DNA of 64,000 bases, taken from Takakia lepidozioides (taxonomy: Eukaryota; Streptophyta; Takakiopsida; Takakiales; Takakiaceae). The stretch spans positions 27,509,053-27,573,052 of the forward strand of contig CM060732.1 in the NCBI GenBank assembly GCA_030704615.1. Direction: 5' to 3'. Both the position numbers and the translations under genes were made by a program. Positions 34,597 through 46,424 of the stretch are shown here, piece after piece. The notes beneath the pieces were generated by a model that had not been told where the DNA came from, made no database searches, and was given only the letters and a program-made list of their open reading frames with translations. The first letter of the stretch is position 1, and each line of letters starts with the position of its first letter.

Positions 34597-35489
34597 AACA
34601 GGGAGTCGATGTCCTCATCGACTTGTCCATTTTGTAGAAACGAACATCCAAGTTGTGGCGTCCCACATCAAGGAGTTTGTTTCCGTACCATGGCGTCCCA
34701 TGGCAAAGAACCAAACCCCACACTTGACTCCACTCTCCACTAGCTAGTTCGGCCGACTTCCTCCAAGTCCCGGCCAAGGGTGGAGCCTCTCCAGCTCCTC
34801 CCAGTGCACTCTTCTTGGCCTACTTCAAGGCCAAGGAACGATCCTCCCCGAGGATCGAATCGCCTTACTGCAACAACATTGCTTGCGATCGCTCATGATG
34901 CCGCTTTTGGCATCACCTTGAGCAAGGGTTCACCTGGAACCCTCTTTGACTAGGAAGATAACCTTGAACCAACCGTGCGCCCCAATCACTACAATTGGGT
35001 CCGCCTTGGAATGCTGGCCTGAGGTACGGGAACACGCCGAAGCCGCACTACGACTTCGTCCCGAGGCTACACGATTATAGTACGTGAACGGAAGCACGTA
35101 GCTTCCGCGTTAGCCCGCACTACAAGGCAACCCCCTCGGTAGCGCAGTTATAGTACGCGCACGCGCCAGGTGCGCACTAGCACTTGAACTCCCAAATAAG
35201 GCGCAAGTTTCCTTGCCCCTTGGATGGGAGTCACCCGATTTCGGCACTGCGCAAACACACGATTAACCCAATTTACCTCTCCCACTTTTGTAAGCTAGCA
35301 TGCATTCTACACACCAGCCAACCACACCATGCATCACCATTCCAAACACAATAGGACGCACAATATTTGGAACCCATTTCCTTATCACAATTTTTTGTAC
35401 AATACAAGTTTTTGCAATCGGATTCCTGAGCTAGCTAAACCGGGCTAAGCATGCATTTCCTCCCCCACGCTCCAAGGTTGATGTCCCCA
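34597..35489 (-). other. 3' untranslated region of the Ty3/gypsy element
   Basis: About 0.9 kb between the polyprotein stop and the polypurine tract. No frame of note on either strand; probably carries 3' RNA signals. Confidence 0.6.
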
Positions 35490-38400
35490 TCAACGCTTCT
35501 TCCGCTTTTGAGGTCGCCCTTCGAACGCTGCAACTGCCTCGGATGCGTTTCCCATTTCTGAGGCACGCACCCAAGATGCCTCCACAAGATGATAGCCCTT
35601 CCATTTGACGAGATACTCCGTTTCTCGGTTCTTGAACCTCCTCGACTTAAGTATTGCCTCCACCTCGTACTCGGGTTCATTTTCATGATCCAACAGCATA
35701 GGTGGCGGACGCAACACTTGCTGCCGATTCGGACGTGCTTCATCTTTGAAGTAAGGCTTCAAAAGGGAGACATGGAATACTGGGTGCACCTTGCTGTTTG
35801 CTGGCAGCTCCAATTCATACACATCCTCATTCATAACCCTCCGAATGCGAAAGGGACCCGCATACGGAGGTACGAACTTCGGACTCATTTCCGGAGGTAG
35901 TCGAAAATTCTTGATGTTCAACCAGACCTCTGTGCCTGCCTCAAACTTCACTTCCCTCCGCTTCCGATTCGCCTGCCTTTCATACCGTTTCCTAGCTTTG
36001 GCAATGTTGTACTTTGCGAGCTTCAACAAACGCTCGCGTTCTTCCAGTACCGCCGCTACTGCCGGTTCCTCAACGTCCTGGGCGGCCCAACTTGTCGGCA
36101 CCAGAGGTGCTTTTCCATAGACCAACACAAAAGGGGAAACTCCCGTCGCGGAGTGTTCTGTGTTATTATAACAGAACTCTGCCGCGTCTAAGTGTTCCAT
36201 CCAGTCTGATTGGTCTGCCGACACGTAATTCCGCAAGAATTGCTTCACTACGGAATTCACTCTTTCCGTTTGGCCGTCCGTCGTAGGTCGGAAGGCGGTG
36301 CTCATCTTCAGCCTCGTCCCCATCTTCTTCCAAAGTGCTCTCCAGAATTTACTCGTAAACTTTGGATCGCGGTCCGAGACAATATCCTTCGGGACTCCAT
36401 GATGCTTTAAGACGTGGGCGAAGTAAAGTCGCCCTGTCTCCTGCGCAGTTGCCGTCTCCTTGGTGGGGATGAAATGGGCCATTTTACTGAACCTATCTAC
36501 CACCACCATGATTGCATCGAATCCTTTTGACAGCGGCATAGCAGTCATGAAATCCATCGAGACGCTTTCCCAAGTCCCCTCTGGAATCGGCAAGGGTTGT
36601 AACAGCCCCGCTTGCTTTTTATACTCGCTCCGGTTTTGTTGGCATGTGGTGCATGTCTTAACATACTCCTCTGCCTCCTCCCTCAGTTTGGGCCAGAAAT
36701 ACTCTTTCTTCAAGAGTGCCGCAGTGCGCTTGGCTCCACCGTGGCCCGCAAGCGGGCTATCATGGCATTCTCTCAAGAGACTATCCCTGATCCCTCCCTT
36801 TGGCACATAGAGACGTTTTTGCTTATACCGGAGCAGTCCGTTTTGCAAGTGGAACTGCGATTTAACCCCCATTCTCAAGTTCTGCATCACGCACTTTGCC
36901 AGCTCATCCTTCCGGCAAGCCTTCCGGATCTTCCTTTGGAGCGCCGTCTCGCCCTTGTACACCAACAAGAGCTGCTGCTTTCTACTTAAAGCATCGGCCA
37001 CCACATTGTCCCGTCCCGGTTTGTACTGGATATCCACGTCGAACACTGCCAAAGTATCTTGCCACCTAAGTTGTTTTGGGGACAACTTGGGCTGCGTGGC
37101 AAAATACTTCACCGTGACATTGTCCGTGAACACCTTCACTGGGTTGGAACCAACATAGTGGCGCCAGAGTTCAAGGCAATGTACCACCGCCTTCATCTCT
37201 TTTTCGTGCGTCGGCCACCGTCGCTCCACTTCATTCAGTTTCTTACTTTCGTAAGCCACTGGACGTCCATCTTGCATAAGTACACCCCCAATTGCGAAGT
37301 CCGATGCATCTGTATGAATCTCAAACGGACGATCGAACTCCGGGATTTTTAAGACTGGAGCTTCCGTCATCCGCTGCTTCAATTCAGCAAAAGCTTGGCC
37401 ACAAAATGTGTTCCATACCCAGACTTTGGATTTACACAGAAGGTCCGACAGCGGCCCCGCGATCTTGGCGAAATTTCTCACATACTTCCGGTAATAGGAG
37501 GCGAGTCCTAGGAAGGATCGCACTCCCGGGACCGAAGTCGGAGGCTCCCAGTCCAAGATCGCCCTCACCTTTCTGTCATCCATTTTGATCCCATCCTGTG
37601 TAATCACGTGCCCCAAGAACTCCACTTTTGTGACCCCGAATTCGCACTTTGAAGCTTTGGCATACAGCTTCCCTTCTCGCAATTTTTGGAACACCCTTTT
37701 GAGGTGCTCCAGGTGCTCCTCCTTTGTTTTCGAGTACACCAAGATGTCGTCGATGTACACGATCACAAAGTCATCCAACCACTCCTGGAAAAGGCTGTTC
37801 ATCAGCGTGCTAAATGTCGCTGGTGCATTGGTGAGCCCAAAAGGCATCACCAAGAACTCATATGAACCATACCTTGTCCTGCACGCGGTCTTCTCCTCAT
37901 CTCCTTCCGCCACCCGAATTTGGTGATAGCCGGAGCGCAAGTCGATCCGGCTGAAATACTTCGCTCCTGCCAACCGATCGAAGAGGTCGTCGATCCTTGG
38001 CAAAGGGTACCGGTTTTTGATAGTCACCTTATTCAGAGCCCTGTAATCGACACACATCCGCAGCGTCCCATCCTTCTTGTCTGCAAATAGCACCGGGGCT
38101 CCGTAAGGTGACTTACTCGGCCGGATGTACCCCTTTGACATTAGATCTTTGAGCTGAGTCTTCAGCTCGACCAACTCTTTGTGGCTCAACCGGTAGGGCG
38201 CCTTGGCAGGCGGTTCCGATCCCGGTATCACCTCAATTTTGTGGTCAACTCCTCTTCGCGGTGGCAAGCCGCTTGGTAAATCCTCCGGCATCACATCCTG
38301 GTATTTCTCCAAAATCCCCTTGATCCAATCTGGGCTCGGCTCCCCATCGCCTTCTCCTTTCACTTCTCTAATGTAAAGCAAAAACTGGGACTCGTGTGTC

Positions 38401-40052
38401 TCCTCCACGGCCCACTCCTTTGCTGATAGAAGGTTTATTCGCCCTCCCACGGATTTGGGCGTTTCCGACACTCGTAAAACCTCGCCACCATTCCCACATG
38501 GCAGCGTGACTACTCTCTTGCGGCCATCTATGACCGCTCCGGATTTGCTCAAAAAGGTCATTCCCAAAATGAGATCCACTCCATCGATCTCGCAGATAGT
38601 GAAGTTCTCACGTCCCTCCCAACTCCCCAGTTGAAGAGGAACATCAAACGCCAACCTTGTCGCCAACTGAGGTTCTCCTTTGGCAGAGCGCACCTCAATA
38701 GAGGCCCCCACGTCACTTGTCGGGAGTCCCAACTTTCGCGCCGCCGCCGGCGTCATGAAGGAGTGCGACGCTCCTGTGTCCACCAACAACGACACATTAG
38801 TTCCGGATATTATCCCATCCACGAACAATAACTGACTCCCTTTTCGTAAGGCGCCAGTTTCCTGATACAACTCACAAGAAAATTTGCCTACCTTGCAAGT
38901 CCTGGCGACCACCGCTTCCACCAAGCGACTGATGGTATCTTCCGACAGCTCCGTGGTCGCCCGAGTCATGTTCAATTGCCGGGGCTTCGTGCACTTCTTG
39001 GCCATGTGCCCCGGCTCCCCGCAATTGAAACACACTCCATCAAAGGTCGCCTTCTGTCCGCCATAAGTCGCTCCACCCGCTTTTCCTTTCGAAGCACCGG
39101 GTGCCGCCTTGACGTGTGAAGGACCTCCCTTCGATTTCCACGTGCCATTTTCGCCGCGTGGCCTATCCCACTTCTTTTCCGGTCGGGAGGAGTCACCTTC
39201 CCGCCGGGTCTTCTTGTGGTTCAGCTCCGTACGGCCTTGTCTCTCACCCCTAGGGACATCCGAGAAACATTCAGCTCTCTCAATTGCCTCGTTCAAAGTC
39301 TTGGGTGGCTTCTCCTCCAACTTCCGCCTAGCCCATGGGGCCAGTCCCGCCACAAAGTTGAAGACCATTTCTGGTTCTGCCATGTCCGCGACTTCGAGCA
39401 ACAGCACATTGAAAGCCTGGACATACCCCCGAATGTCATCTGTTTGCTTCAAATTCCTCATCTTGTCCCGGGCAAGCCAGGATGCGTTGAGGGGCACAAA
39501 CTGTCTCTTCATCAATTCCTTGAACTCACTCCAGTTCAAGGTTTCCGGGCTTGGGCCTCGGTCGTGAAGGCGTTTCTGCCACCATTGTTGAGCATAGCCC
39601 CTCAAATAGGTGGGAGCCACTTCCACCCGATCCTCGTCACTCAACTTGGCCGCCCGGAAGTACTGCTCTAGCTCCAGGAGCCAGGTGTTGAGTGCCTTCC
39701 GGTTTCGAACGCCCTCGAAGGTGCCGGGTTCCTTAGGCTTCACCTTAAACTTTGCCTTGGTGGAAGTGGCATTAGCCGCCTTCAACACGTCTTTCAACGT
39801 CCCGCCAAACTGCGCCAACAACCCTTCCCAAAAGGCTGCCGGCATGGGAGGCATCTCTTGGTTTGTCGGAGCTCTCAAAGATTCCTCGGGCTCCGACTCC
39901 TCGGATTCCTCCCGCTCCTGAGCGGCCTCGTTTTCGGAAACATTAATCGCTTCCTCAAACGGCCGCCTCGGTGACACGTCGCCCCCATCGGGCTCACCGG
40001 GATCATCATCTTTTGGGCCGTTCCGCTTTCGCTTCGGCTTGCCCGACCCCAT
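35490..40052 (-). CDS. Gag-Pol polyprotein of a chromodomain-bearing Ty3/gypsy retrotransposon
   Basis: A single open frame of 1,520 codons, starting at the ATG that begins [10 protein letters not shown] (frame also open upstream into the primer binding site). Domains in order, approximate residues: gag capsid region 70-270 ([25 protein letters not shown]); CCHC zinc knuckle [14 protein letters not shown] 341-354; aspartic protease VDTGASHSF near 425; reverse transcriptase with [12 protein letters not shown] and YIDD 766-769; RNase H from [11 protein letters not shown] near 914; integrase with HHCC finger ([15 protein letters not shown]), DDE residues near 1167, 1227 (SDRDPKF) and 1263 (DGQTERVN); and a C-terminal chromodomain near 1455-1505 ([20 protein letters not shown]). 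This makes it a chromovirus. There are no stops and all catalytic motifs are present, so it may be active. It lies within a hAT-like element. Confidence 0.97.
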   Translation of the reverse strand: MGSGKPKRKRNGPKDDDPGEPDGGDVSPRRPFEEAINVSENEAAQEREESEESEPEESLRAPTNQEMPPMPAAFWEGLLAQFGGTLKDVLKAANATSTKAKFKVKPKEPGTFEGVRNRKALNTWLLELEQYFRAAKLSDEDRVEVAPTYLRGYAQQWWQKRLHDRGPSPETLNWSEFKELMKRQFVPLNASWLARDKMRNLKQTDDIRGYVQAFNVLLLEVADMAEPEMVFNFVAGLAPWARRKLEEKPPKTLNEAIERAECFSDVPRGERQGRTELNHKKTRREGDSSRPEKKWDRPRGENGTWKSKGGPSHVKAAPGASKGKAGGATYGGQKATFDGVCFNCGEPGHMAKKCTKPRQLNMTRATTELSEDTISRLVEAVVARTCKVGKFSCELYQETGALRKGSQLLFVDGIISGTNVSLLVDTGASHSFMTPAAARKLGLPTSDVGASIEVRSAKGEPQLATRLAFDVPLQLGSWEGRENFTICEIDGVDLILGMTFLSKSGAVIDGRKRVVTLPCGNGGEVLRVSETPKSVGGRINLLSAKEWAVEETHESQFLLYIREVKGEGDGEPSPDWIKGILEKYQDVMPEDLPSGLPPRRGVDHKIEVIPGSEPPAKAPYRLSHKELVELKTQLKDLMSKGYIRPSKSPYGAPVLFADKKDGTLRMCVDYRALNKVTIKNRYPLPRIDDLFDRLAGAKYFSRIDLRSGYHQIRVAEGDEEKTACRTRYGSYEFLVMPFGLTNAPATFSTLMNSLFQEWLDDFVIVYIDDILVYSKTKEEHLEHLKRVFQKLREGKLYAKASKCEFGVTKVEFLGHVITQDGIKMDDRKVRAILDWEPPTSVPGVRSFLGLASYYRKYVRNFAKIAGPLSDLLCKSKVWVWNTFCGQAFAELKQRMTEAPVLKIPEFDRPFEIHTDASDFAIGGVLMQDGRPVAYESKKLNEVERRWPTHEKEMKAVVHCLELWRHYVGSNPVKVFTDNVTVKYFATQPKLSPKQLRWQDTLAVFDVDIQYKPGRDNVVADALSRKQQLLLVYKGETALQRKIRKACRKDELAKCVMQNLRMGVKSQFHLQNGLLRYKQKRLYVPKGGIRDSLLRECHDSPLAGHGGAKRTAALLKKEYFWPKLREEAEEYVKTCTTCQQNRSEYKKQAGLLQPLPIPEGTWESVSMDFMTAMPLSKGFDAIMVVVDRFSKMAHFIPTKETATAQETGRLYFAHVLKHHGVPKDIVSDRDPKFTSKFWRALWKKMGTRLKMSTAFRPTTDGQTERVNSVVKQFLRNYVSADQSDWMEHLDAAEFCYNNTEHSATGVSPFVLVYGKAPLVPTSWAAQDVEEPAVAAVLEERERLLKLAKYNIAKARKRYERQANRKRREVKFEAGTEVWLNIKNFRLPPEMSPKFVPPYAGPFRIRRVMNEDVYELELPANSKVHPVFHVSLLKPYFKDEARPNRQQVLRPPPMLLDHENEPEYEVEAILKSRRFKNRETEYLVKWKGYHLVEASWVRASEMGNASEAVAAFEGRPQKRKKR

Positions 40053-40093
40053 GATGAGGCCAATCCCAAGGACGATCGCGTACTGAACTCTAA

Positions 40094-40105
40094 GCTCTGA
40101 TACCA
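40094..40105 (-). promoter_or_regulatory. Primer binding site (tRNA-iMet type)
   Basis: TGGTATCAGAGC on the minus strand, two bases downstream of the 5' LTR end, complementary to the 3' end of initiator tRNA-Met. Confidence 0.95.
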
Positions 40106-40107
40106 AG

Positions 40108-40831
40108 TGTCGCACACCTCAGTTCGGTAAACTCCCCTTCAAGTCATAGTTACTCGCTTGATGCGCGCGCCTGACTCCCAACCTGGCCGCCGGGCCAACT
40201 TGGAGTTTCGGCTGCTCACCGGGACATAACGGTCCCCTTCCGCTTCCCTCCAAACCCTCCACCTATTTGGGACTAGGAGAATTCCCTTTGGTAGATGGCA
40301 GTCCGGAACAGCTCCCCACTCTTTGGTCGCTTTCCGGCTCGCTCGCTTACTCACTAGTTTTTGGTCACCAACGGGCTTGCACCGTTCTCGGGGTTACTAC
40401 TCCCTATATATACTTCTGTAGCTGTCCGCGGGGGTTTCATAACCAGCCATGCCATTTTATGGCGAACCACCACGAAAACCCTCGACTCCCGATGGTGAGT
40501 CGCGGTGAGTCTTGGCCCACTCACCGCGGCCCCAATGGACCGTGATGAGTCCCAAGACTCCCCACGACTCCCACCTCGAGGTCTCCACCCCCATGGTGAG
40601 TCCTATGCCACCCCCACTAAGTCCCACTAAGCTACCACCACCCCTTGTGGAGCCACCTCCACCGCAACCCGGTGTGCGGGGCTCCACCTAGTGAGCGCCT
40701 CCGCCTCCTTGAGTGCCTTGGGCACTCAAGGGTGCTTCAGCCCCCCATACCTATCGCTGCCGCTGCCCCCACCACAGGGGCAGGCCCTCATGTGTCCCGA
40801 CCCCCTGCCCTCAAGGCAAAGGGCCGCGACA
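40108..40831 (-). repeat. 5' LTR of the intact Ty3/gypsy element
   Basis: 724 bp, TG...CA. It carries a minus-strand TATA box (TATATATAG, near 40,405-40,412) that would drive the genomic transcript. Internal inverted repeats of the GAGTC/GACTC type are present. Confidence 0.95.
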
Positions 40832-40836
40832 GTTGA
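40832..40836. repeat. Target site duplication GTTGA, right copy
   Basis: Identical to 33,857-33,861. Confidence 0.95.
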
Positions 40837-41350
40837 TCTGTTTTCCACACGCATGCATCATTCTGCTGCATTGGACCGGGCGGAAGTTAAAGCCTCGGAT
40901 GATGACAACCTGTCACTACAATTCCACCTTAACCGACGTGTTGCGCAGTAGACTCGTCGTTCCTCACATGCCGGACCATCTAATGCCGGTCCATCTCGGG
41001 CAGCCCCCCCTCCGGTACCTCCTTCGAGACCACCTTCGATTGCGTCCCAAGTCCATAAACGACAAAGAACAGTCCAACATTTTGTAGACGATCGGCCCAC
41101 AAACAGGCCAGATACCATGGATGGTATTCAAGACCGAAGTGGGAATCGACCTCAGAGAGAACTAAATGTGGTTCGAGGTCGCTTGCAGATTCAAAGGCCT
41201 GGACATATGAGGTCGGATAGGGAGGACGATTCCAGCACTGATCATGGCAACGGTGGTGAAGTCAAGGGTGACCCGGATTTCCAACCCATCGGAGCATTAG
41301 GATTAGAATCTTCTTTGTCCGGCCGTCGAAGCAGTAGAAGGAATTGAAGC
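40837..41350 (+). pseudogene. Ser/Arg-rich second frame of the hAT-like element (right half) and following frame
   Basis: The frame from 33,668 continues here to a stop at 40,951. A second frame at 41,117-41,347 (DRSGNRPQREL, RGRLQIQRPG, SLSGRRSSRRN) has the same Arg/Ser/Gly character. It may be a later exon or a shifted continuation. No domain recognised. Confidence 0.35.
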
Positions 41351-41473
41351 AAAACAGCTGTAGGCATGCATCAACACTTTTTAATGGACATGTTTATATT
41401 TCTGTACTGAAGTAATACCAATGTGATCATTGTCACTACGAGTATTTGTATTGCTAAGCTCCCAGTCATTCTC

Positions 41474-43268
41474 CCCGACCGCCATTTCTGGCGGTCGCCT
41501 TTATTTATTTATTTTTGAAAATGGGGCGACTGCCATTACTGGCGGTCGTTTTTTTTATAAAAATGGAGCGACCGTGAAAGTGGCGGTCGCTTCTACGAGG
41601 TCTATCCTGCGCGTGGAGCGAGGAATGGGGGGGGGGGATATACATGGCCGTCGCTTTTATTTTATTTATTTTGGAAATAAAGCGACCGCCATTACCAGCA
41701 GTCGTATTTTAATTATTTTGGAAATGAAGCGACCGCCGTTACTAGCGCTCGCTTTTTTGTTTTTTTGGAGCAAAATGGAGCGTCGCCAGTATTGTTGTTT
41801 TTTGTAATTGCAGCGACCGCCATTAGTGGCGGTCGCTTTTATTGAAATTTGGTGGGAAATGGAGCAACCGCCATTTATGGCGGTCGCTTTTATTTTAATT
41901 ATTTTGAAAATGAAAATGGAGCGACCGCCAAGGTGGCGGTCGCTTCTACGAAGTGTGCCCTGCACATGGAGCAAGGAGTGAGGCGGGGGAGGGGGGTATA
42001 TAAGCTCCGGATCATTCTCCCCTCACTTCCGGTCGCTTGAAGTTTTTTTTTGTTTTTATAAATGCAGCGACTGCCATTACTGGCGGTTGTTTTTTTTGTT
42101 TTTTTTGGTGAAATGAAGCGACCGCCATTTGTGGCAGTCGTTTTTTTTTGTTTTTAAATGGAGCGATCGCCATGGTGGCGGTCGCTTCTACAAGGTCTGC
42201 CCTACGCGTGAAGCGAGGAATTGGGGGGGGGAGGGGGGGGGGGGGGGGGCGGCATATAAGCGTCAGTCATTCTCCCCTCACTTCCATTACTGGCAGTTTT
42301 TGTTTTTTACCAAATGCAGCGACCGCCATTTCTGGCGGTCGCTGTAACGGTTATTTTTTGAAATGCAGCAACTGCCATTACTGGCGATCGCTTTTATTTT
42401 AATTATTTTGGAAATGAAGCGACCGCCGTTACTGGCGGTCGCTTTTTTGTTTCTTGGAGGAAAATGGAGCGACTGCCATTAAGGGCGGTCGCCGGTATTG
42501 TTGTTTTTTGTAATTGCAGCGACCGCCATTAGTGGCGGTCGCTTTTTTAGAATTTGGTTGGAAATGGAGCGACCGCCATTTGTGCCGGTCGCATTTATTT
42601 TAATTGTTTTGAAAATGAAAATGAAGCGACCGCCATTACAGGCGGTCGCTTCTCTATATTTTGGAGGAAATTCGAGCGACCGCCATTACGGGCGGTCGCC
42701 GCAATTGTTTTGTTTTTTAGCGACCGCCACTACTGGCGGTCGCTTTTATTAAAATGTTGTAGGAAATGGAGCGACCGCCATGACTGGTGGTCGCTTTTAT
42801 TTTAATTATTTTGAAAATCAAGCAACCGCCATTGTTGGCGGTGGCTTTTATTTTATTTTATTTGAAAATAAAACGACCGCCTATGTTGGTGGTTGCTTAT
42901 TTATTTTAAATTTTTTGAAAATGAAGCGACCACCTATGTTGTCGGTCGCTTATTTATTTCAAATTTTTTGAAAATGAAGGGACCGCCTATATTGGCGGTC
43001 GTTTTTTTTTTTTTTTTTTTTTTAAATGAAGCGACTGCTTATGTTGGCGGTCGCTTATTTTTTTATTTTTTTTGAAAATGAAGCGACCGCCTATGTTGGC
43101 GGTCGTTTATTTTTATCTTAAAGTTTTTGAAAATGAAGCGACCGCCTATGTTGGTGGTCGCTTATTTATTTTAAATTTTTTGAAAATGAAGCGACCGCCT
43201 ATGGTGGCAGTCGCTTATTTATTTTATTTCCGGAAAATGGAGCGACCGCCAAGTTGGCGGTCGCTTCT
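41474..43268. repeat. Right array of GCGACCGCC/GGCGGTCGC palindromes
   Basis: Some 35-40 copies of the palindrome found in the left array, spaced by A/T-rich linkers of the TTTTATTTTAATTATTTTGAAAATGA type. Three sub-blocks end in a longer module: palindrome, TTCTAC(G/A)A(G/A)GT, CCTGC.C.TGGAGC.AGGA, a G-run, TATATAAGC, and CATTCTCCCCTCACTTCC (41,560-41,650; 41,920-42,030; 42,160-42,290). In the last sub-block (42,920-43,230) palindrome centres change from CCATTACT to CCTATGTT. Frames across the array, rich in Gly-Gly-Arg, are artefacts. Confidence 0.85.
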
Positions 43269-43283
43269 AGAATATTCACCCTG

Positions 43284-45644
43284 CACGTGGCCCCAAATCG
43301 TCGTGTATGAGGTCGCGAATTGAGAGGGGCCCCTTGCAATGTCTTGCACCAAATCTGAAACCACCTCTCCTTCAGCAACGGCGTCATAAACTGAAGTCGG
43401 AAGCCATTGTTCGAATGAACTTAGAGGCTGCAATTCCATGGGCAAATTTTGTGAAGAAACATTCCGGCGGCCCGCTCCTCGTCGTGGGCGTCTAGTAACC
43501 GGCCTTGGATGGTTCCGCCTCTATGCAAGCGTCTCCTCCTCTCGTTGCTGAACAAGATTATTGTATATTGCCTCCCACTCATGTATGGATGGGATGTTCT
43601 TCAGTATGAAGTCATGCGCTTGCTCAATCACCAAGGTCAGCAATTTTACCCTCTTCGATTTTTTGGGCAAAACGATGTTATTGGTTCGTGCATCCTCATC
43701 TTCCTTCCACATCCGAGGGGCTTCCTCATCTACCCTTGCCATGTACTCCGTGCAATAGAACATGGCTTCTTGCAATGTATACCCCTCCGCCATGCTACCC
43801 TCCGGGTGCACCATTTGTTTTACAAATCCTTTCAAAGTCTTCATATAACACTCAAGGAAGTACATCCACCGAGAATGAACGGGGCCGGCAATCGAAGCCT
43901 CTTCCACTAAGTGCACTTGGATGTCAAAGAAGGAAGGAGGAAGGTGTATCTCCAACATACACATTACCTCCGCCGCCTCCTTCTTCATACGTGAAAAATC
44001 TGCTTCTTCCAACTCTTTGGAGCAAATCCATCGGAACAAGCCTCCCAATCTATAGATTGTCTCACAAACCTCGGGAGTCAATATCCCACATATTGCAATG
44101 GGCATTCTTGCAATAGATTGTGCTAGTCATGAGACTTCAAACCATGGACCCCGTCTTTTTTGTTGAATTTCGTACGGAGGGATGACCCATAACCAGTTGG
44201 TGTTCGGACAACACTTATGGTGGCTATCACTTTCTTGTATTCCTCCTTTGTCCATTGCCAATGTGCACACCTATACTTCCACCGTACAACACCCTTTGGG
44301 TCCACACCATTTTGTTCGGCCCATAGATGGCGCATGCGAACCTGCTCCTCAAGCTTTCTAACACCGAGAGAATCTCCTTTTGCAGCCATTCCCTTCTTTG
44401 TCGGTGTGCCATGAAGAACCCGAAAAAAGGACGAGCAGACATTCTTCTCAATATGCATGGGATCTAGAAGATGGCGAATCTTCAGGTCCTACATATATCC
44501 TCATCCACAAAGACTTACACAATTTTTTTTACGTGAAAGTGACAATGCAACGCATACCAAATGTGCAATATCACATGCATGCATAGGGATATTGACGGTG
44601 TTTTTGTGGAATATGTACCACCCAATATGGCAACTCGTAGAAAATTGAAAGTCGTTTCATGTCGGGCATGACCACTTCACTGTCCGTGCCCACATGGGCC
44701 TCTTTCCATCGGTCCTCCCAAAACTGCCCGGACGGTGTCAAAGGGGGGGGGGACGTACTTCCTCTCTGCCATCAAACAAGTGTTTCTCTCTTATTCTCCA
44801 TCGATGGCTCATAGAAAGAAATTTGCAGTAGTTGGGATACACCATCTTGTGAAGATGGCGGGAGCTATGTGCATCAAGATCATCGCCACAATGCAAGCAT
44901 GCATGGTACCATTTGGTGCTTAGCCCCGAGCACACAGTTAGTCATGTACTACACATCCCGCCACATTAGCAAAAACAAAAAGTTGTCATGTGCATGGCTC
45001 ATAATGCCATCTACCCCACTACGGTGCACAAGACTGTCGCCGCTACTTCAATCAATCCCAATCCTCATCAATATTATCTGGCATTGACAAGTGAATATAT
45101 GCGGGTTGTTCATGGGGAACATTATATACATGGATAATCATGCATTGTCCAAAGCAAGATGCCTCTCATCTGAAAAGATTGTCCGGCCATAAGGTCAAGT
45201 GAAGCATCCAATGCCGGGACCCCCCTCCATAGATCCTTAAGTTCATCAACAAGAGGTCGCAAGTACGTGTCCATGTTTGCCACTTGTTTTTTCCCTATGA
45301 GACATTCACATCATTGTTTCAATGTTCCACCAATATGCACATTATACCACAAAATGAATTACACGTCTTACTCCATGATTATGTCACTCATCAATCTTGC
45401 ATCCGAATTGCGTCAGAGATCAGAAGTTTAATGTTAAGTCTAAGGCAATAATAAACATGAAATGAGTACACTCACCTGGCACAATGGTAGCCAACATGAT
45501 ATGGCCTTTTTTAATTAAAAGATACGGAGGGATGTTATAATTCACCATGGTCACCGGCCAAGTGGAATGACTACATGACTGGACAAAGAATGGGTTGACC
45601 CCATCCGAGGAGAAGCCGAGGTGGACATGTCGTGGGTCCTCCAA
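43284..45644 (-). pseudogene. CACTA (En/Spm) TNP2-type transposase with DUF4218-like region, truncated
   Basis: Minus strand. It starts mid-domain: EDPRHVHLGFSSDGVNPF, then STWPV....YNIPPYL; an intron (45,475-45,295, phase kept); then MDTYLRPLVDELKDLW. Next come ACLHCGDDLDAHSS, KMVYPNY and HLFDGREEV (44,935-44,738); MHIEKNVCSSFF (44,458); and the DUF4218-like part HLVEEASIAGPVHSRWMY, LKGFVKQMVHPEGSMAEGY, CTEYMARV (44,105-43,521). It ends after DIARGPS, the usual entry to DUF4216, where the palindrome array begins. The N-terminal zinc finger and the first part of the transposase are missing and several stops and shifts occur. TNP2 proteins excise CACTA elements. This copy is dead. Confidence 0.85.
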
Positions 45645-45829
45645 GAGAAAAGGCCAGATGTGGTATCAAGAGAATTATCAAAATAAATGCCACAATCTAC
45701 AAAAAGGTCCACAACAACAAGCTAAACCATAAAGAAAAACAAACACCTTACCCCAGTACCATATGAAAAAAAAAAAAAAACTAAGAACCCCTAAAGGCAC
45801 TAAACCTAAACCTAGAAAGCCCTGCCGTC

Positions 45830-46424
45830 GTTGCCTGCGACCCCCACGCGTCGCCACCTGCGACGCGGTTTTTAGGATTTATGAGGCCAGGGGTCGCAAA
45901 CGGCGACGGCCAACCCTCGCCAACTGAAACCTGTTTTTGGAATGGATTTATGAGGCCGGGGGTCGCAAACGGCGACGCCAGCCGTCGCAAACTGTGACCT
46001 GTTTTTTTGTTTTGCAAAAATAGGGCAACCGGGCAGTTTGCGACGCCCGGCCGTCGCAGGGGCCTTTTGCCCTTCATGCCACCATGCGACGGACTGGCGT
46101 CGCAAGAAAGGGCTACGATGAAAGAAAAGGCAAGACAGGGGTTTTTTTTTCGGCGTGCGACGACCGGCCGTCGCCTGAAAAGGCTGCCTTCTGCCTTTCG
46201 CTGGGGGGCGACGCTTGGGCGTCGCACGGAAGGGCTGTCTTTTGCCCTTCATCAACCCGTGCGACGGCCAGGCGTCGCCGCTTGGCCTCGGCGGCAAGTG
46301 GCGACCCACGGGGTTTGGCTGCGACGGCCCGGCGTCGCAAACACGCTCCGCGGGGTTGGCGTCGCACACTCGGCGGGGCGTGGGGGCGCGGCTGGCGTCG
46401 CAAACCCCCCCATTTGCTGTAGTG
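45830..46424 (-). mobile_element. CACTA terminus with GCGACG...CGTCGC subterminal palindromes
   Basis: Read from the minus strand the end is CACTACAGCAAATGGGGGG, a standard CACTA TIR. Ten or so imperfect palindromes of the form GCGACG-(4-8 bp)-CGTCGC follow toward 45,830. It lies 5' of the TNP2-type transposase on the same strand, so it is probably the 5' end of that element. The Ty3 fragment to the right is cut exactly at 46,425. Confidence 0.75.

Noticed and set aside
33873-34777. Open frames within the LTR copies
   Set aside because: They recur identically in both LTRs, and the LTR is a non-coding terminal repeat.
36955-39921. Plus-strand frames of 60-152 codons opposite the polyprotein
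   Set aside because: Antisense shadows of the intact gag-pol frame, with no independent motif.
41430-43323. Chain of 60-125 codon frames rich in Gly-Gly-Arg and Arg-Pro-Pro
   Set aside because: They are translations of the GCGACCGCC/GGCGGTCGC palindromes and A/T linkers, not genes.
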